Below are positions 41,180 through 51,491 of a stretch of 64,000 nt of DNA, one piece after another. Where the stretch lies: the NCBI RefSeq assembly GCF_900111895.1, contig NZ_FOKB01000004.1, forward strand, positions 62,001-126,000, in the 5' to 3' direction. The translations under genes and the position numbers were made by a program. Source of the stretch: Pseudomonas simiae. Its GTDB lineage: Bacteria; Pseudomonadota; Gammaproteobacteria; Pseudomonadales; Pseudomonadaceae. Every line of letters starts with the position of its first letter. Within the stretch, counting starts at the first letter, position 1. Below the pieces are notes generated by a model. That model saw only the letters and a program-made list of their open reading frames with translations, did no database searches and was not told where the DNA came from.

Positions 41180-42346
41180 CTACTCCGCCACTGCCACCTG
41201 ATTGCGGCCCTGGGCCTTGGCGCGATACAGGGCCTTGTCAGCGGTGTTCATCAGGCCGTGCAAGTCCTGATCCTGCGCATGGGTGGACGCCACACCCAGA
41301 CTGGCGGTCAACCCATGCACCGGCTCGGAGGCCAATCCCGAAATGGCCTTGATCAACTGCTCGGCAATATCCCGCGCGGTTTCCAGCGACGTATTGGGCA
41401 GCAACACAGCAAACTCTTCGCCGCCCAGGCGCCCGTACACATCGGCTTGGCGGAACGACGTGCTGATCACCCCGCCGATCTGACGCAACACCTGGTCACC
41501 AGCCTGGTGGCCGTAGGTGTCGTTGATTTCCTTGAAGTGGTCCATGTCCATCATCAGCGCACACAGCGGTTGCCGGTTGTGACGGCATTGGGCGTACAAC
41601 ACCTGGGCATGTTCAAAGAAGGCACGGCGGTTCATCAGGCCGGTGAGTTCGTCGGTCTGTGCGGCGCGGGTGGAAATGTTGTGGGCACGCTCCATCTGCC
41701 GGGTCAGGCGAAAGGCCTTCTCCAAAGCATCCGAGAGCTTGCGCGTGGCGCTGACGACAAAGGTGGAGAACACCAGCACCGCAACGGCTACGCCCACTTG
41801 CATCGACGACGGCTGGAACAGCAGCCATAGCGTGCACGGCAACAGCACCACGGCCATGGAAGCCAGCGTCATGTAGCGATAAGCCGAGTAACAGGACACG
41901 GCGCTGACCGACATACCCACGGTAAACAGCATCACCAGCACCTGGGACAACCGATCATCGGTGGGCATCACCGCCAAGGCGCCGAGGCCCCAGGTTGCGG
42001 CAGACAGCAGCAACGTAACCCAGTAACGGCGTTCCCAGCGGTCTGGAGTGCGTTCGGCATTGGGGCAGCGAAACCACTTCATGAACATCATGATGCGAAT
42101 CAGCGACGTCGCCGCCAATACCACCAGCCAGACCAAGATAACCTGATGGTCAAACCGCTCCCAGCACAGCCAGCACAGCATCACCGCAGCCAGGTAACTG
42201 CCGAATATCGCAGCGAATGACTGCCGGAACAGCTGGTGCAAACGATCGGTTCGCACCTGCTCCTCTATGAAGCAATCATGGTCCTGCCCACGCTCAAGGC
42301 CATTCATGAAATTCGCCCGATCCGACTGCCACGACAAAGGCGCCAT
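41180..42346 (-). CDS. Membrane diguanylate cyclase (GGDEF)
   Basis: A 388-residue protein. The N-terminal 200 residues have about six hydrophobic helices of MASE type. The GGDEF domain (about 220-385) has TDELTGLMNRRAFFEH, MDMDHFKEINDTYGHQAGD and the catalytic GGEEF. An RQAD inhibitory-site motif lies five residues before it (RQADVYGRLGGEEF), so product inhibition by c-di-GMP is expected. It is convergent with the histidine kinase gene. It makes c-di-GMP for surface behaviour. Confidence 0.92.
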   Translation of the reverse strand: MAPLSWQSDRANFMNGLERGQDHDCFIEEQVRTDRLHQLFRQSFAAIFGSYLAAVMLCWLCWERFDHQVILVWLVVLAATSLIRIMMFMKWFRCPNAERTPDRWERRYWVTLLLSAATWGLGALAVMPTDDRLSQVLVMLFTVGMSVSAVSCYSAYRYMTLASMAVVLLPCTLWLLFQPSSMQVGVAVAVLVFSTFVVSATRKLSDALEKAFRLTRQMERAHNISTRAAQTDELTGLMNRRAFFEHAQVLYAQCRHNRQPLCALMMDMDHFKEINDTYGHQAGDQVLRQIGGVISTSFRQADVYGRLGGEEFAVLLPNTSLETARDIAEQLIKAISGLASEPVHGLTASLGVASTHAQDQDLHGLMNTADKALYRAKAQGRNQVAVAE

Positions 42347-42397
42347 TGTGGCACCCTGCCAGTAGTGCGGACAACAGAATCCAGCACGGTAGAGCCT

Positions 42398-44635
42398 TTA
42401 AAGCGGTTCCGGACGCAGAATCAGTACGCCAAGCGGCGGGAGATTCAACGACAGCGATACCGCCTGTCCATGGTGCGGCTCATCCTGGGTAAATATCTCC
42501 CCTCCATTTCCGTAATTGGAGCCGGCGTACATGTCCGCGTCGCTATTGATCACTTCGCTCCAGCGCCCGCTGAACGGCACGCCGACTTTATAACCCTCAC
42601 GCGGCACCGGGGTGAAGTTGGCCACCACCAGCACTGGCCTGCCGTCCTTGCTCCAGCGCAGCCAGGCGTAGACGCTGTTGATCGCATCGTCACCGATCAG
42701 CCACTGGAAGCCTTGGGGCGCGTCGTCCTGCTCATGCAGGGCGGGTTCCTCGCGGTACAGGCGGTTAAGGTCGCCGACCAGCCTTTGCACGCCTTTGTGC
42801 TCAGCATACTGCAGCAAGTACCAATCCAGCTGCTGGTCGTGGTTCCACTCGCGCCATTGGCCGAATTCGCAGCCCATGAACAACAGTTTTTTGCCGGGGT
42901 GCATCCACATGAACGCCAGATAGGCACGCAGGTTGGCAAACTTCTGCCAGCGGTCGCCAGGCATCTTGTCGATCAGCGAATGCTTGCCGTGCACCACCTC
43001 ATCGTGGGAGATCGGTAGGATGAAACGCTCGGACCAGGCGTATACCAGGCCGAAACTCAGCTCGTTGTGGTGATGGGCGCGATACACCGGGTCCTGCTGG
43101 ATGTAATGCAGGGAATCGTGCATCCAGCCCATGTTCCATTTGTAGTTGAAGCCCAGGCCGCCCTGCTGGGTCGGCTGGCTGACGCCGGGCCAGGCGGTGG
43201 ATTCCTCGGCGATCACCAGGGCGCCAGGCGCCTCGATGGCGACCACATCGTTCAGGTGACGCAGGAAGTCGATCGCTTCCAGGTTTTCGCGGCCGCCATG
43301 ACGGTTCGGTACCCACTCGCCGGCCTTGCGCGAGTAGTCGCGGTAGAGCATCGAGGCCACCGCATCCACGCGCAGCCCGTCAATGTGGAAATGTTTGAGC
43401 CAGTGCAGCGCCGAAGCCAGCATGAAACCATGCACTTCGGTGCGGCCCAGGTTGTAGATCAGCGTGTCCCAATCCTGGTGGAAACCTTCCAGCGGGTTGG
43501 CATATTCGTACAGCGCGGTGCCGTCAAATTGCGCCAGGCCGTGGGTATCCGTGGGAAAGTGCGCCGGCACCCAATCGAGGATCACGCCGATATCGGCCTG
43601 ATGCAGTGCATCGACGAAATAGGCGAAATCCTGCGGCGAGCCGAAGCGTGCCGTCGGTGCGAATTGTGACAAGGCCTGATAGCCCCACGAGCCGCCGAAC
43701 GGATGCTCCATGATCGGCATCAACTCGATATGGGTGAAGCCCAGTTGCTGCACATAGGGAATCAGACGTTCAGCCAGCTCGCGCCAATTGTACTGGCGTG
43801 CCACTTCGCCCGCCTCGTCCAGCTCGGCCTGCCAGGAACCCACGTGCAATTCATAGATCGACAGCGGCGCGGTGGTCTTCTGCTTTTCCACCCGCGACTG
43901 CATCCATGCGTGGTCCTGCCAGTCGACCTGCAAGGGCTCGGCGACCTTTGACGCAGTGTCCGGCGGCAATTGGGTGGCCAGCGCCACAGGGTCGGCCTTG
44001 AGCGGCAGGATCCCGTTGGCGCCGAGCACTTCGTACTTGTAGGCAGCGCCCGGCTGCAGGCGTGGGATAAAGATCTCCCACACGCCGGAAGGATGGCGCA
44101 GGCGCATCGGGTGTCGGCGACCGTCCCAGATATTGAAGTCGCCCACCACCGACACCCGCCGAGCATTCGGTGCCCACACCGCAAAACGCACACCTTGCAC
44201 GCCGTCGACGCTGGTCACCTGGGCACCGAGGCAGCTGCCAAGGTCGCGGTGATTGCCTTCGGCGAACAGGTACAGGTCCATTTCACCGAGCAACAGTTGC
44301 TGGAAGCTATAAGGGTCTTCCGTGATCTGCTCGCCACCCGCCCACTGGATTTTCAACAGGTACACCTGGCGCGTGTGAAAGTGCCCGACAAACAGACCGG
44401 GCACCTGGCTCGCGTCCAGGCTACCGATCTGCTCACCACTGTCGCGGGCCAGTACCTGGACACTCAACGCTTCAGGCAGGAACGCACGGATAAACTGGCC
44501 GCCGTGATCATCATCGTGTGGCCCGAGAATCGAGAACGGGTCATGGTGTTCGGCGCGTACCAGCGCTTCGACGTCCTTGGACGCCGGCAATGCCGTCAAC
44601 TTCGGTTGCAGCGGTTCTTTATTTGTAAAGCTCAT
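42398..44635 (-). CDS. glgB: 1,4-alpha-glucan branching enzyme
   Basis: A 745-residue GH13 branching enzyme. The N-terminal CBM48-like part has [20 protein letters not shown]. Catalytic barrel motifs are [17 protein letters not shown] (nucleophile Asp), [11 protein letters not shown] (acid/base Glu) and [14 protein letters not shown] (third Asp). It introduces alpha-1,6 branches into the glucan made by GlgE. It starts inside the end of the treS-maltokinase gene (ATGA), so the two are coupled. Confidence 0.95.
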   Translation of the reverse strand: MSFTNKEPLQPKLTALPASKDVEALVRAEHHDPFSILGPHDDDHGGQFIRAFLPEALSVQVLARDSGEQIGSLDASQVPGLFVGHFHTRQVYLLKIQWAGGEQITEDPYSFQQLLLGEMDLYLFAEGNHRDLGSCLGAQVTSVDGVQGVRFAVWAPNARRVSVVGDFNIWDGRRHPMRLRHPSGVWEIFIPRLQPGAAYKYEVLGANGILPLKADPVALATQLPPDTASKVAEPLQVDWQDHAWMQSRVEKQKTTAPLSIYELHVGSWQAELDEAGEVARQYNWRELAERLIPYVQQLGFTHIELMPIMEHPFGGSWGYQALSQFAPTARFGSPQDFAYFVDALHQADIGVILDWVPAHFPTDTHGLAQFDGTALYEYANPLEGFHQDWDTLIYNLGRTEVHGFMLASALHWLKHFHIDGLRVDAVASMLYRDYSRKAGEWVPNRHGGRENLEAIDFLRHLNDVVAIEAPGALVIAEESTAWPGVSQPTQQGGLGFNYKWNMGWMHDSLHYIQQDPVYRAHHHNELSFGLVYAWSERFILPISHDEVVHGKHSLIDKMPGDRWQKFANLRAYLAFMWMHPGKKLLFMGCEFGQWREWNHDQQLDWYLLQYAEHKGVQRLVGDLNRLYREEPALHEQDDAPQGFQWLIGDDAINSVYAWLRWSKDGRPVLVVANFTPVPREGYKVGVPFSGRWSEVINSDADMYAGSNYGNGGEIFTQDEPHHGQAVSLSLNLPPLGVLILRPEPL

Positions 44636-47600
44636 GACGTCTCCCCACCGCGTGCAGTTTTCGATATAGGCGCAAGCCCGCTCAACAGTCCGTGCAACCC
44701 TTGCAGGGGCACTGGCAACCAGGTCGGGCGGTTTTCCGCTTCGTAGGCCACTTCATACGCGGCCTTCTCCAGGCTGAACAACGTCAGCGCTGCGTCCTGG
44801 CCTTTGGCATCCTGCCAGTCATGCGCCAGTGTAGACGTAGCGGACTGATAGGCCTGGATAAAGGCCTGGCGTGCTTCTTTCAGGTAACGGTCAGTCACGC
44901 GTTTGCGCGCCTGGTCCGCCTCGGGCGAGTGATCCACCCCTTGTACATTCAAGGCCATGGCCGCTGCATAGTCGAAGGAACGCAACACGCCGCTCACATC
45001 TTTATACGGGCTGTGCTTGCCGCGTCGCTCATGCAGTGGGCGCGCCGGCTCACCTTCAAAGTCGATCAGGTAGGCATCGCCCTTGACCACCAGCACCTGG
45101 CCCAGGTGCAAGTCACCATGGACCCGAATACGCAATCCGCCGGCCGTGGCTTTCGCCAGGGCCTGCACATGGCTGGCGATGGCTTTTTTCTGCGCCAGCA
45201 ATTCACTGACCAGCGCTTGATCCGCCAGGTTCAACTGGCTTTGATGAAGTTTGAGCAGTTGCAACGCGCGGTCCAATTGCGCGCCGACATCCTTGGCCCA
45301 GGCCTGGGTGTCCTTGACAGTGGTGACTTCCGGCTTGAAGTCCTTGTTGGTGGTTTTCGCGCCGAGCACCCGGTGCATCTCGCCCAGGCGTTGGCCAAGC
45401 AACCCGGCAAAGTCAGCCAACTCGCCGAGGGCGTTGTAGTGCTGTTCCTGTTCGGACATGGCTTCGGCCAGTTCGTCGCGGATCGCGCGCTCCAGGTTAT
45501 TCTGGGTCCAGCCCCAGGCGTCGCCCTGGTTGCTCAAGTAGCCTTGGGCAATCATCAGCAGGTTGTCCTGGCCCTCGGCGTCGTGGCGAATCATCGAGCC
45601 CAGCAACGGCGAGATATTCGGGTAGCCGGCTTCGGTCAGGTAGGCGCTCATTTCCAGTTCCGGGTGCACGCCGGAGGCGACTTTGCGGATCAGCTTGAGC
45701 ACCAGGCTCTCGCCCACCACCACCGAGCTGTTGGACTGCTCGGCCGACAGGTAGCGCACCTCGGACTCATCCGTCAGTTGCAGCTTGGCCAGGTGCGGGG
45801 TGGCCGCAAAGCGCAGCTCGCCTTCATGGGTGTTGAGCAGGGTACCCGCCTGCAACCCCTGGATCACGGCGCGGACAAAGTGTTCGAGGCTGAAGGCATC
45901 GGTCACCAACCCCACCTGACGCACGCGCCGCACACGGGCCAACGCCAATTGCTGGGGCAAGGCGCTGGTGAACTGATCTTCGCCGAGGAAACCGAACGGC
46001 AACTGATAACGACTGACCTGTCCACCGGCCGTCACTTCCAGTTCGCTGAGCAACACCGGGTGTTGCGGGTCGCCAAAGCGCACGCCGTAAGCAATGCGCA
46101 CGCTGTCGATGGCCGTGTCCTTGCCGGCGAACCAGCGGCGCTTGGGCAGCCAGGCTGGCAGCACTGTCTGTTCCAGGGAGGCGCGACACGGTTCGTCCAG
46201 CAGTTCTTCCATACGCTTTTTCAACACCAGCGTGGTGAAGTCCGGCATGCTCTGGGCCGGCTCCACGTGCCAGCTGGGCATCTGGTTTTCCGGCGCCAGC
46301 ACGAACCAATAAAAGCCATAGGGCGCCAGGGTCAGCAGGAAATTCAACTGGCCGATGGGCGGGAAGGCATTACCGCCCAGCATCTCCACCGGCACCATGC
46401 CGGCGAATGCCGACAGGTCCAGCTCGGCCGCCTGGGCACTGCGCGACACGTTGGCCACGCAGAGAATGATCTCGTTGCGCCCATCTTCGCCGGTGAATTC
46501 ACGGGTATAGGCCAGGATGCGGCGGTTGCTCGGCGAGAGCATTTTCAAGCTGCCACGACCAAACGCCTTGGACTGCTTGCGCACCGCCAGCATGCGCCGG
46601 GTCCAGTTCAGCAGCGAATGGGGGTCCTGGGCCTGGGTCTCGACATTCACCGACGGGTAGCCGTATTGCGGGTCCATGATCGGCGGCAGTACCAGGCTGG
46701 CCGGGTCGGCGCGAGAGAACCCGCCATTGCGGTCGATGGACCATTGCATCGGCGTGCGCACGCCATCGCGGTCGCCGAGGTAGATGTTATCGCCCATGCC
46801 GATCTCATCGCCGTAGTACAGGGTGGGCGTACCGGGCATCGACAGCAACAGGCTGTTGAGCAGCTCGACTCGACGACGGTCACGCTCCATCAACGGTGCA
46901 AGACGGCGACGAATACCCAGGTTGATCCGCGCGCGACGGTCAGCGGCGTAGTAGTTCCACAGGTAATCGCGCTCCTTGTCGGTGACCATTTCCAATGTCA
47001 ACTCATCGTGGTTGCGCAGGAAGATCGCCCACTGGCAGTTGGCCGGAATTTCCGGAGTCTGGCGCAGGATGTCGGTGATCGGGAAGCGATCTTCCTGGGC
47101 CAGCGCCATATACATGCGTGGCATCAGCGGGAAGTGAAACGCCATGTGGCATTCATCGCCGTCGTCGCCCTTCTTGTCACCGAAGTACAGCTGCGTGTCT
47201 TCCGGCCACTGATTGGCTTCGGCCAGCAGCATACGGTCAGGATAATGGGCGTCGATTTCGGCGCGGATCTGCTTGAGCACATCGTGGGTTTCAGGAAGGT
47301 TTTCGTTGTTAGTGCCGTCGCGCTCGATCAGGTACGGGATGGCGTCGAGGCGCAGGCCGTCGATGCCCATGTCCAACCAGTAGCGCATCACCGACAACAC
47401 GGCTTTCATCACCTGGGGGTTGTCAAAGTTGAGGTCGGGCTGGTGAGAGTAGAAACGGTGCCAGAAGTATTGGCCCGCGACTGGGTCCCAGGTCCAGTTG
47501 GACTTCTCGGTGTCGAGGAAGATGATGCGCGTGCCGTCGTATTTCTGGTCGTCATCCGACCACACGTAGAAGTCCCGTGCCGCCGAGCCGGGCTTGGCCT

Positions 47601-47979
47601 TACGTGCGCGCTGGAACCAGGGGTGCTGGTCGGAGGTATGGTTGATCACCAGCTCGGTGATCACCCGCAGCCCGCGCTTGTGCGCCTCGGCGATGAAGCG
47701 CTTGGCATCGGCCATGGTGCCGTAGTCGCTGTGCACGCCACGGTATTCGGCAATGTCATAGCCATCGTCACGGCGTGGCGAGGGGTAGAACGGCAGCAAC
47801 CAAATGGTGTTCACGCCCAGATCAGCGATGTAGTCGAGCTTGGCGATCAGGCCGGGAAAATCACCGATACCGTCGTTATTGGAGTCGAAATAGGATTTGA
47901 CGTGAACCTGATAAATCACCGCGTCTTTGTACCAGAGCGGGTCTTTGATAAAGGTGGCAGCGTTGGGTTTCTTCGCCAT
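44632..47979 (-). CDS. treS: Trehalose synthase / maltokinase fusion
   Basis: A 1115-residue bifunctional protein. Residues about 1-550 are the GH13 trehalose synthase ([36 protein letters not shown] with nucleophile Asp, [25 protein letters not shown]). Residues about 570-1115 are maltokinase (Pep2/Mak) with [20 protein letters not shown] as the kinase catalytic loop. It converts trehalose to maltose and then to maltose-1-phosphate, the substrate for GlgE. Such fusions are typical of Pseudomonas. A REP doublet separates it from glgE. Confidence 0.95.
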   Translation of the reverse strand: MAKKPNAATFIKDPLWYKDAVIYQVHVKSYFDSNNDGIGDFPGLIAKLDYIADLGVNTIWLLPFYPSPRRDDGYDIAEYRGVHSDYGTMADAKRFIAEAHKRGLRVITELVINHTSDQHPWFQRARKAKPGSAARDFYVWSDDDQKYDGTRIIFLDTEKSNWTWDPVAGQYFWHRFYSHQPDLNFDNPQVMKAVLSVMRYWLDMGIDGLRLDAIPYLIERDGTNNENLPETHDVLKQIRAEIDAHYPDRMLLAEANQWPEDTQLYFGDKKGDDGDECHMAFHFPLMPRMYMALAQEDRFPITDILRQTPEIPANCQWAIFLRNHDELTLEMVTDKERDYLWNYYAADRRARINLGIRRRLAPLMERDRRRVELLNSLLLSMPGTPTLYYGDEIGMGDNIYLGDRDGVRTPMQWSIDRNGGFSRADPASLVLPPIMDPQYGYPSVNVETQAQDPHSLLNWTRRMLAVRKQSKAFGRGSLKMLSPSNRRILAYTREFTGEDGRNEIILCVANVSRSAQAAELDLSAFAGMVPVEMLGGNAFPPIGQLNFLLTLAPYGFYWFVLAPENQMPSWHVEPAQSMPDFTTLVLKKRMEELLDEPCRASLEQTVLPAWLPKRRWFAGKDTAIDSVRIAYGVRFGDPQHPVLLSELEVTAGGQVSRYQLPFGFLGEDQFTSALPQQLALARVRRVRQVGLVTDAFSLEHFVRAVIQGLQAGTLLNTHEGELRFAATPHLAKLQLTDESEVRYLSAEQSNSSVVVGESLVLKLIRKVASGVHPELEMSAYLTEAGYPNISPLLGSMIRHDAEGQDNLLMIAQGYLSNQGDAWGWTQNNLERAIRDELAEAMSEQEQHYNALGELADFAGLLGQRLGEMHRVLGAKTTNKDFKPEVTTVKDTQAWAKDVGAQLDRALQLLKLHQSQLNLADQALVSELLAQKKAIASHVQALAKATAGGLRIRVHGDLHLGQVLVVKGDAYLIDFEGEPARPLHERRGKHSPYKDVSGVLRSFDYAAAMALNVQGVDHSPEADQARKRVTDRYLKEARQAFIQAYQSATSTLAHDWQDAKGQDAALTLFSLEKAAYEVAYEAENRPTWLPVPLQGLHGLLSGLAPISKTARGGETS

Positions 47980-48026
47980 TGGAAACTCCTGAAAACACTA
48001 AAATTCTGTGGCCGGAATACGATCCA

Positions 48027-48110
48027 GTGAGGGCGCTGACTTGCTTGCGATAACGGTCTGTCAGTCCCTGAACTGACACATCGCAATCGCAGGCAAGCCC
48101 GCTCTCACAG
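48027..48110. repeat. REP doublet (REPIN-like) between treS and glgE
   Basis: Two inverted arms, GTGAGGGCGCTGACTTGCTT (plus GCGAT) and the opposed GGCAAGCCCGCTCTCACAGG, flank an inner inverted pair TCTGTCAGT/ACTGACACA. It fits the Pseudomonas REP-pair pattern. It fills most of the 141-bp gap and could fold into a stable RNA stem between the two genes. Confidence 0.75.
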
Positions 48111-48120
48111 GGGATCTCCA

Positions 48121-50103
48121 TCAGGCTGGGGAATGGGTGATACGCCAGATTCCAAAGGGCATCTGTGGGTCCAGTCGCGTCCACTGGTTCTTGCCATACC
48201 AGGTCCAGCGATGGCCGTTCATCAAGTCTTCGCCCTGGGTCTGGGCGTCGTCCGGCAGGCCCAACTCCCATAGCGGCAACTCGAAATGGGCTTCCTGGGC
48301 GTTGAATGGGTCAAGGTTCACGGCCACCAGGATGAAGTTGCTGCCATCCTCGCTGCGCTTGCCGAAATACAGGATGTTGTCGTTCCAGGCGTTGTAGAGC
48401 TTGAGCCCCAGGTGTGTCTGCAGCGCCGGGTTCTGCCGGCGAATGCGATTGAGCTGGGCGATCTCGGCGATGATATTGCCGGGCGCCGTGTAGTCCCGTG
48501 GGCGGATTTCGTATTTCTCCGAGTCCAGGTATTCCTCTTTACCCGGCACCGGGGCTGATTCGCACAGTTCGAAGCCTGAATACATGCCCCAGAGCCCTGA
48601 GCCCATGGTGGCCAGTGCCGCACGGATCAAGAAGCCGGCACGGCCGGATTCGTGCAGGAAGGCAGGGTTGATGTCCGGCGTATTGACGAAGAAATTCGGC
48701 CGGTAGCACTCGCGCCACGGTGATTCGTTCAGCTGCGTCAGGTATTCGCTCAACTCGGCCTTGGTGTTACGCCAGGTGAAATAGGTGTAGCTCTGGGAAT
48801 AGCCGACCTTACCCAGGCGCGCCATCATCGCCGGGGTGGTGAAGGCTTCGGCGAGAAAAATCACCTCGGGGTACTTGGACCGGACATCGCTGATCAGCCA
48901 TTGCCAGAACGGCAGCGGCTTGGTGTGGGGGTTGTCGACGCGAAAGGTCTTCACGCCCTCTTCCACCCAGCCCACCACGATGTCGCGCAGTTCCGTCCAC
49001 AGGCTCGGGATGGCATCTGCGGCATAAAAGTCGACGTTGACGATGTCCTGATATTTCTTCGGTGGGTTCTCCGCGTATTTGATCGTGCCGTCCGGGCGCC
49101 AGTTGAACCAGCCGGGATGGGCCTTGAGCCATGGATGGTCCTGGGAACACTGGATCGCGAAGTCCAGGGCGATCTCCAACCCATGCTCGGCGGCCGCCTG
49201 GACCAGGCGACGGAAGTCATCGCGACTGCCCAGTTGCGGATGGATGGCTTCATGGCCACCCTCCTCGCTGCCAATCGCATAAGGGCTGCCCGGATCGTCC
49301 GGGCCGGCGGTCAGCGAGTTGTTCTTGCCCTTGCGGTGGCTACGCCCGATCGGGTGGATCGGCGGGAAGTACAGCACGTCGAAGCCCATGTCATGGATCA
49401 TCGACAGCCGCGAGTGCACGTCATTAAAGGTGCCGTGACGCGCAGGATCGTCAGTGATCGAGCGCGGAAACAGCTCATACCAGCTGGCAAACAGCGCCGC
49501 CTCACGCTCCACATCAATCGGGTAAACCGTGCTGATGCTCAAATAGGCGCGATGATCGGCCTGGGTCATCAGGTGTGCACTGTCTTCGTGCAGGAACTGC
49601 GCGACCTGCTCGGTTTCCAGCAGCCCGGAGAGTTCATGGTGCAGCAACATCAGGCGATCGCGCAGCTCATTGTCACTGCGCTCGGCAGCTTGCAGCACCA
49701 GGCTACGGCCTTCCTGCAACTCCAGGCTCACCGGCACGCCGGCCTCATGTTTCTTGCGTAGCTCATAGCAAAAGCTGGCGAAGGTATCGATCCAGGCTTC
49801 GATGCAGTATTCGTGAGGGCCTTGCTGGGTCACGGTAAACGTGCCCTCCCAGCCGTTGTTGCCCACGTCGGTCATGACCACGCTGTGCCAGCTTTCATCC
49901 TGAAGCGGGCGCCAGCGGATCAGCACGGCGAGCTTGTCATGGCCGTCGGCGAACACTTTGCTGGTGACATTGACCTGTTGGCCGACCACGGCCTTCACGG
50001 CAAATTCGCCGCCATCAATCACGGGGGTGGTGCTTTCGATCGCAATCCTGGGCAGCAACAGTGCCTGGGACAGTGGTAACAAAGATTCTATTTCAGCAGT
50101 CAT
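48121..50103 (-). CDS. glgE: Alpha-1,4-glucan:maltose-1-phosphate maltosyltransferase
   Basis: A 660-residue GH13_3 enzyme that extends alpha-1,4-glucans from maltose-1-phosphate. The N-terminal domain (about 1-190) precedes the catalytic barrel, with DVLYFPPIHPIGRSHRKGKN, EIALDFAIQCSQDHPW, VKTFRVDNPHTKPLPFW (nucleophile Asp) and VIFLAEAFTTPAMMARLGK (acid/base Glu). The start is taken at the ATG at 50103; the upstream ATG at 50181 adds a low-quality leader. With treS-maltokinase and glgB it completes the GlgE pathway. Confidence 0.93.
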   Translation of the reverse strand: MTAEIESLLPLSQALLLPRIAIESTTPVIDGGEFAVKAVVGQQVNVTSKVFADGHDKLAVLIRWRPLQDESWHSVVMTDVGNNGWEGTFTVTQQGPHEYCIEAWIDTFASFCYELRKKHEAGVPVSLELQEGRSLVLQAAERSDNELRDRLMLLHHELSGLLETEQVAQFLHEDSAHLMTQADHRAYLSISTVYPIDVEREAALFASWYELFPRSITDDPARHGTFNDVHSRLSMIHDMGFDVLYFPPIHPIGRSHRKGKNNSLTAGPDDPGSPYAIGSEEGGHEAIHPQLGSRDDFRRLVQAAAEHGLEIALDFAIQCSQDHPWLKAHPGWFNWRPDGTIKYAENPPKKYQDIVNVDFYAADAIPSLWTELRDIVVGWVEEGVKTFRVDNPHTKPLPFWQWLISDVRSKYPEVIFLAEAFTTPAMMARLGKVGYSQSYTYFTWRNTKAELSEYLTQLNESPWRECYRPNFFVNTPDINPAFLHESGRAGFLIRAALATMGSGLWGMYSGFELCESAPVPGKEEYLDSEKYEIRPRDYTAPGNIIAEIAQLNRIRRQNPALQTHLGLKLYNAWNDNILYFGKRSEDGSNFILVAVNLDPFNAQEAHFELPLWELGLPDDAQTQGEDLMNGHRWTWYGKNQWTRLDPQMPFGIWRITHSPA

Positions 50104-50307
50104 CGAGCATCTTCCCCTTACGCCCTGTGGACGCTCTTTGCTTGATCCGAATTCTGAGGCGGCCGCGCTCTTCCTGAGCATGACCGTAATAGGTCCGAGC
50201 CTGGGCTCCGGTTAAAAGTTCAGCTGGATATGCCGCCATCGGGCGGGGAATCAATTCGCCCCGGTGGCTGTCCACCGATAGAGCAAAGCACAAAGGAGGC
50301 CACACCG

Positions 50308-50484
50308 ATGAATATCCCGATCCCGGCAGAAACGCCGGACCCGAATATCGACAAACCCACCCTGCCGCCCACCGAACCGCAGCCCATTCCGGAAAAAGAA
50401 CCACCCGAAAATGAGCCACCGCCGGTGGAGGAACCCCCTACGACCATGCCGCCAGTGATCGTCAGTCCTTCTCGAAACGCTTGA
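50308..50484 (+). CDS. Small proline-rich protein
   Basis: A 58-residue protein with AAAGGAGG nine bases before the ATG. It is about one third proline and acidic (TPDPNIDKPTLPPTEPQPIP). No domain is recognised. It lies divergent to glgE and its end overlaps the convergent MgtC-like gene by 23 bp. Such peptides are widespread but uncharacterised in Pseudomonas. Confidence 0.65.
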   Translation: MNIPIPAETPDPNIDKPTLPPTEPQPIPEKEPPENEPPPVEEPPTTMPPVIVSPSRNA

Positions 50485-50953
50485 CGATCTTCGGCATCAC
50501 GCTGAACACCACCAAGGCCAGTAACGTACTGAGTACCGCTGTCGATTCCCGGCCCAACCCGGCCGAGACCCCGATCGCAGCGGTCATCCACAAACCAGCT
50601 GCGGTGGTCAGGCCTTTGACGTGGCCCTCTTCATCATCCTTGCCCTTGATGATCGTGCCCGCGCCCAGGAAGCCGATCCCCGCAATCACACCCTGCACCA
50701 CCCGGCTCATGGCATCCGCCTGGTTGCCGGACATTTGCGGCACCATCACAAATAAAGCCGCGCCCAACGCCACCAGCATGTGGGTGCGCACCCCGGCGGC
50801 CTTGCCCTTGCTCTCTCGCTCAAAGCCAAGAATGCCGCCCAGGGTCGCCGCGATCAGCAGGCGCACGGTGATCTGGGTGAGCTGCTTGGCGTCGCCAATG
50901 TCGGCGAATTCAGCCTGCAGGGTTTGCCACACTTCAAGCCACCAAGCGTCCAT
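50462..50953 (-). CDS. MgtC/SapB-family membrane protein
   Basis: A 163-residue membrane protein. It has AATLGGILGFERESKGKAAG and VRTHMLVALGAALFVMVPQM near residue 55, then VIAGIGFLGAGTIIKGKD near 90, the MgtC hallmark. About four to five hydrophobic helices. It lacks the C-terminal ACT-like domain of Salmonella MgtC. Family members are linked to growth in low magnesium and inside hosts. Confidence 0.92.
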   Translation of the reverse strand: MDAWWLEVWQTLQAEFADIGDAKQLTQITVRLLIAATLGGILGFERESKGKAAGVRTHMLVALGAALFVMVPQMSGNQADAMSRVVQGVIAGIGFLGAGTIIKGKDDEEGHVKGLTTAAGLWMTAAIGVSAGLGRESTAVLSTLLALVVFSVMPKIVKRFEKD

Positions 50954-51073
50954 CGAAGCTGTCCTTTGTCATGGTTGGTAAAGCATGGACAGCGGTGACC
51001 GCCAGTCAGTTGCCTGGAACCCCCACACATTACTGCCCCCTAATCCTCATAGCCCATGAATAAGGAGAACGGC

Positions 51074-51313
51074 ATGCCCATTCGTATCGAAAACCACCTG
51101 TGCTACTTCATGCTCGATGACAACGGCCAGGAACAGAGCGTGCCGGCGACTCGGGTCAATATTGTTACCGACCTCGACAAATCCATGTCCTACGTGGAAT
51201 TGGCCGCCGAACGGATCTACATCACTGAAGCGGAGGCCGATGCCCTGACCGTGGCCGGCGCCCATGACGGACGTCAGCACGTGAAGGCAGAAGAACCTGG
51301 TTCGCTGATTTAA
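51074..51313 (+). CDS. DUF3203 family protein
   Basis: A 79-residue protein: YVELAAERIYITEAEADALT, then VAGAHDGRQHVKA, matching the small Pseudomonas DUF3203 family. Start at 51074 behind AAGGAG at 51062; a leader ATG at 51056 is less likely. Function unknown. Confidence 0.82.
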   Translation: MPIRIENHLCYFMLDDNGQEQSVPATRVNIVTDLDKSMSYVELAAERIYITEAEADALTVAGAHDGRQHVKAEEPGSLI

Positions 51314-51342
51314 TTGATCTGTGTCAGCGCATTCAAAATAAC

Positions 51343-51371
51343 GCTGCACCCCTGACGCCACGGGGTGCAGC
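51343..51371. terminator. Hairpin after DUF3203 gene
   Basis: GCTGCACCCC and GGGGTGCAGC form a perfect 10-bp stem with a 9-base loop, 30 bp after the stop. There is no T-run, so termination strength is uncertain. It separates this gene from ccoG. Confidence 0.6.
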
Positions 51372-51491
51372 ACATTGTCGCAGCGATCTTCCCGCGCACC
51401 TTCTGATCCGCTTTTTATCGCCATACCTGAGTCTGTTATGCAAACAGCGTCACGCGCATAGTTCATCCGCCTGATGGAGGCTGATGAGCGA

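Noticed and set aside
44692..48030. A 1112-codon open frame on the plus strand across treS
   Set aside because: It is the antisense shadow of a high-GC gene; its sequence is His/Gln/Arg-rich with no domain, while the minus strand has full TreS and kinase motifs.
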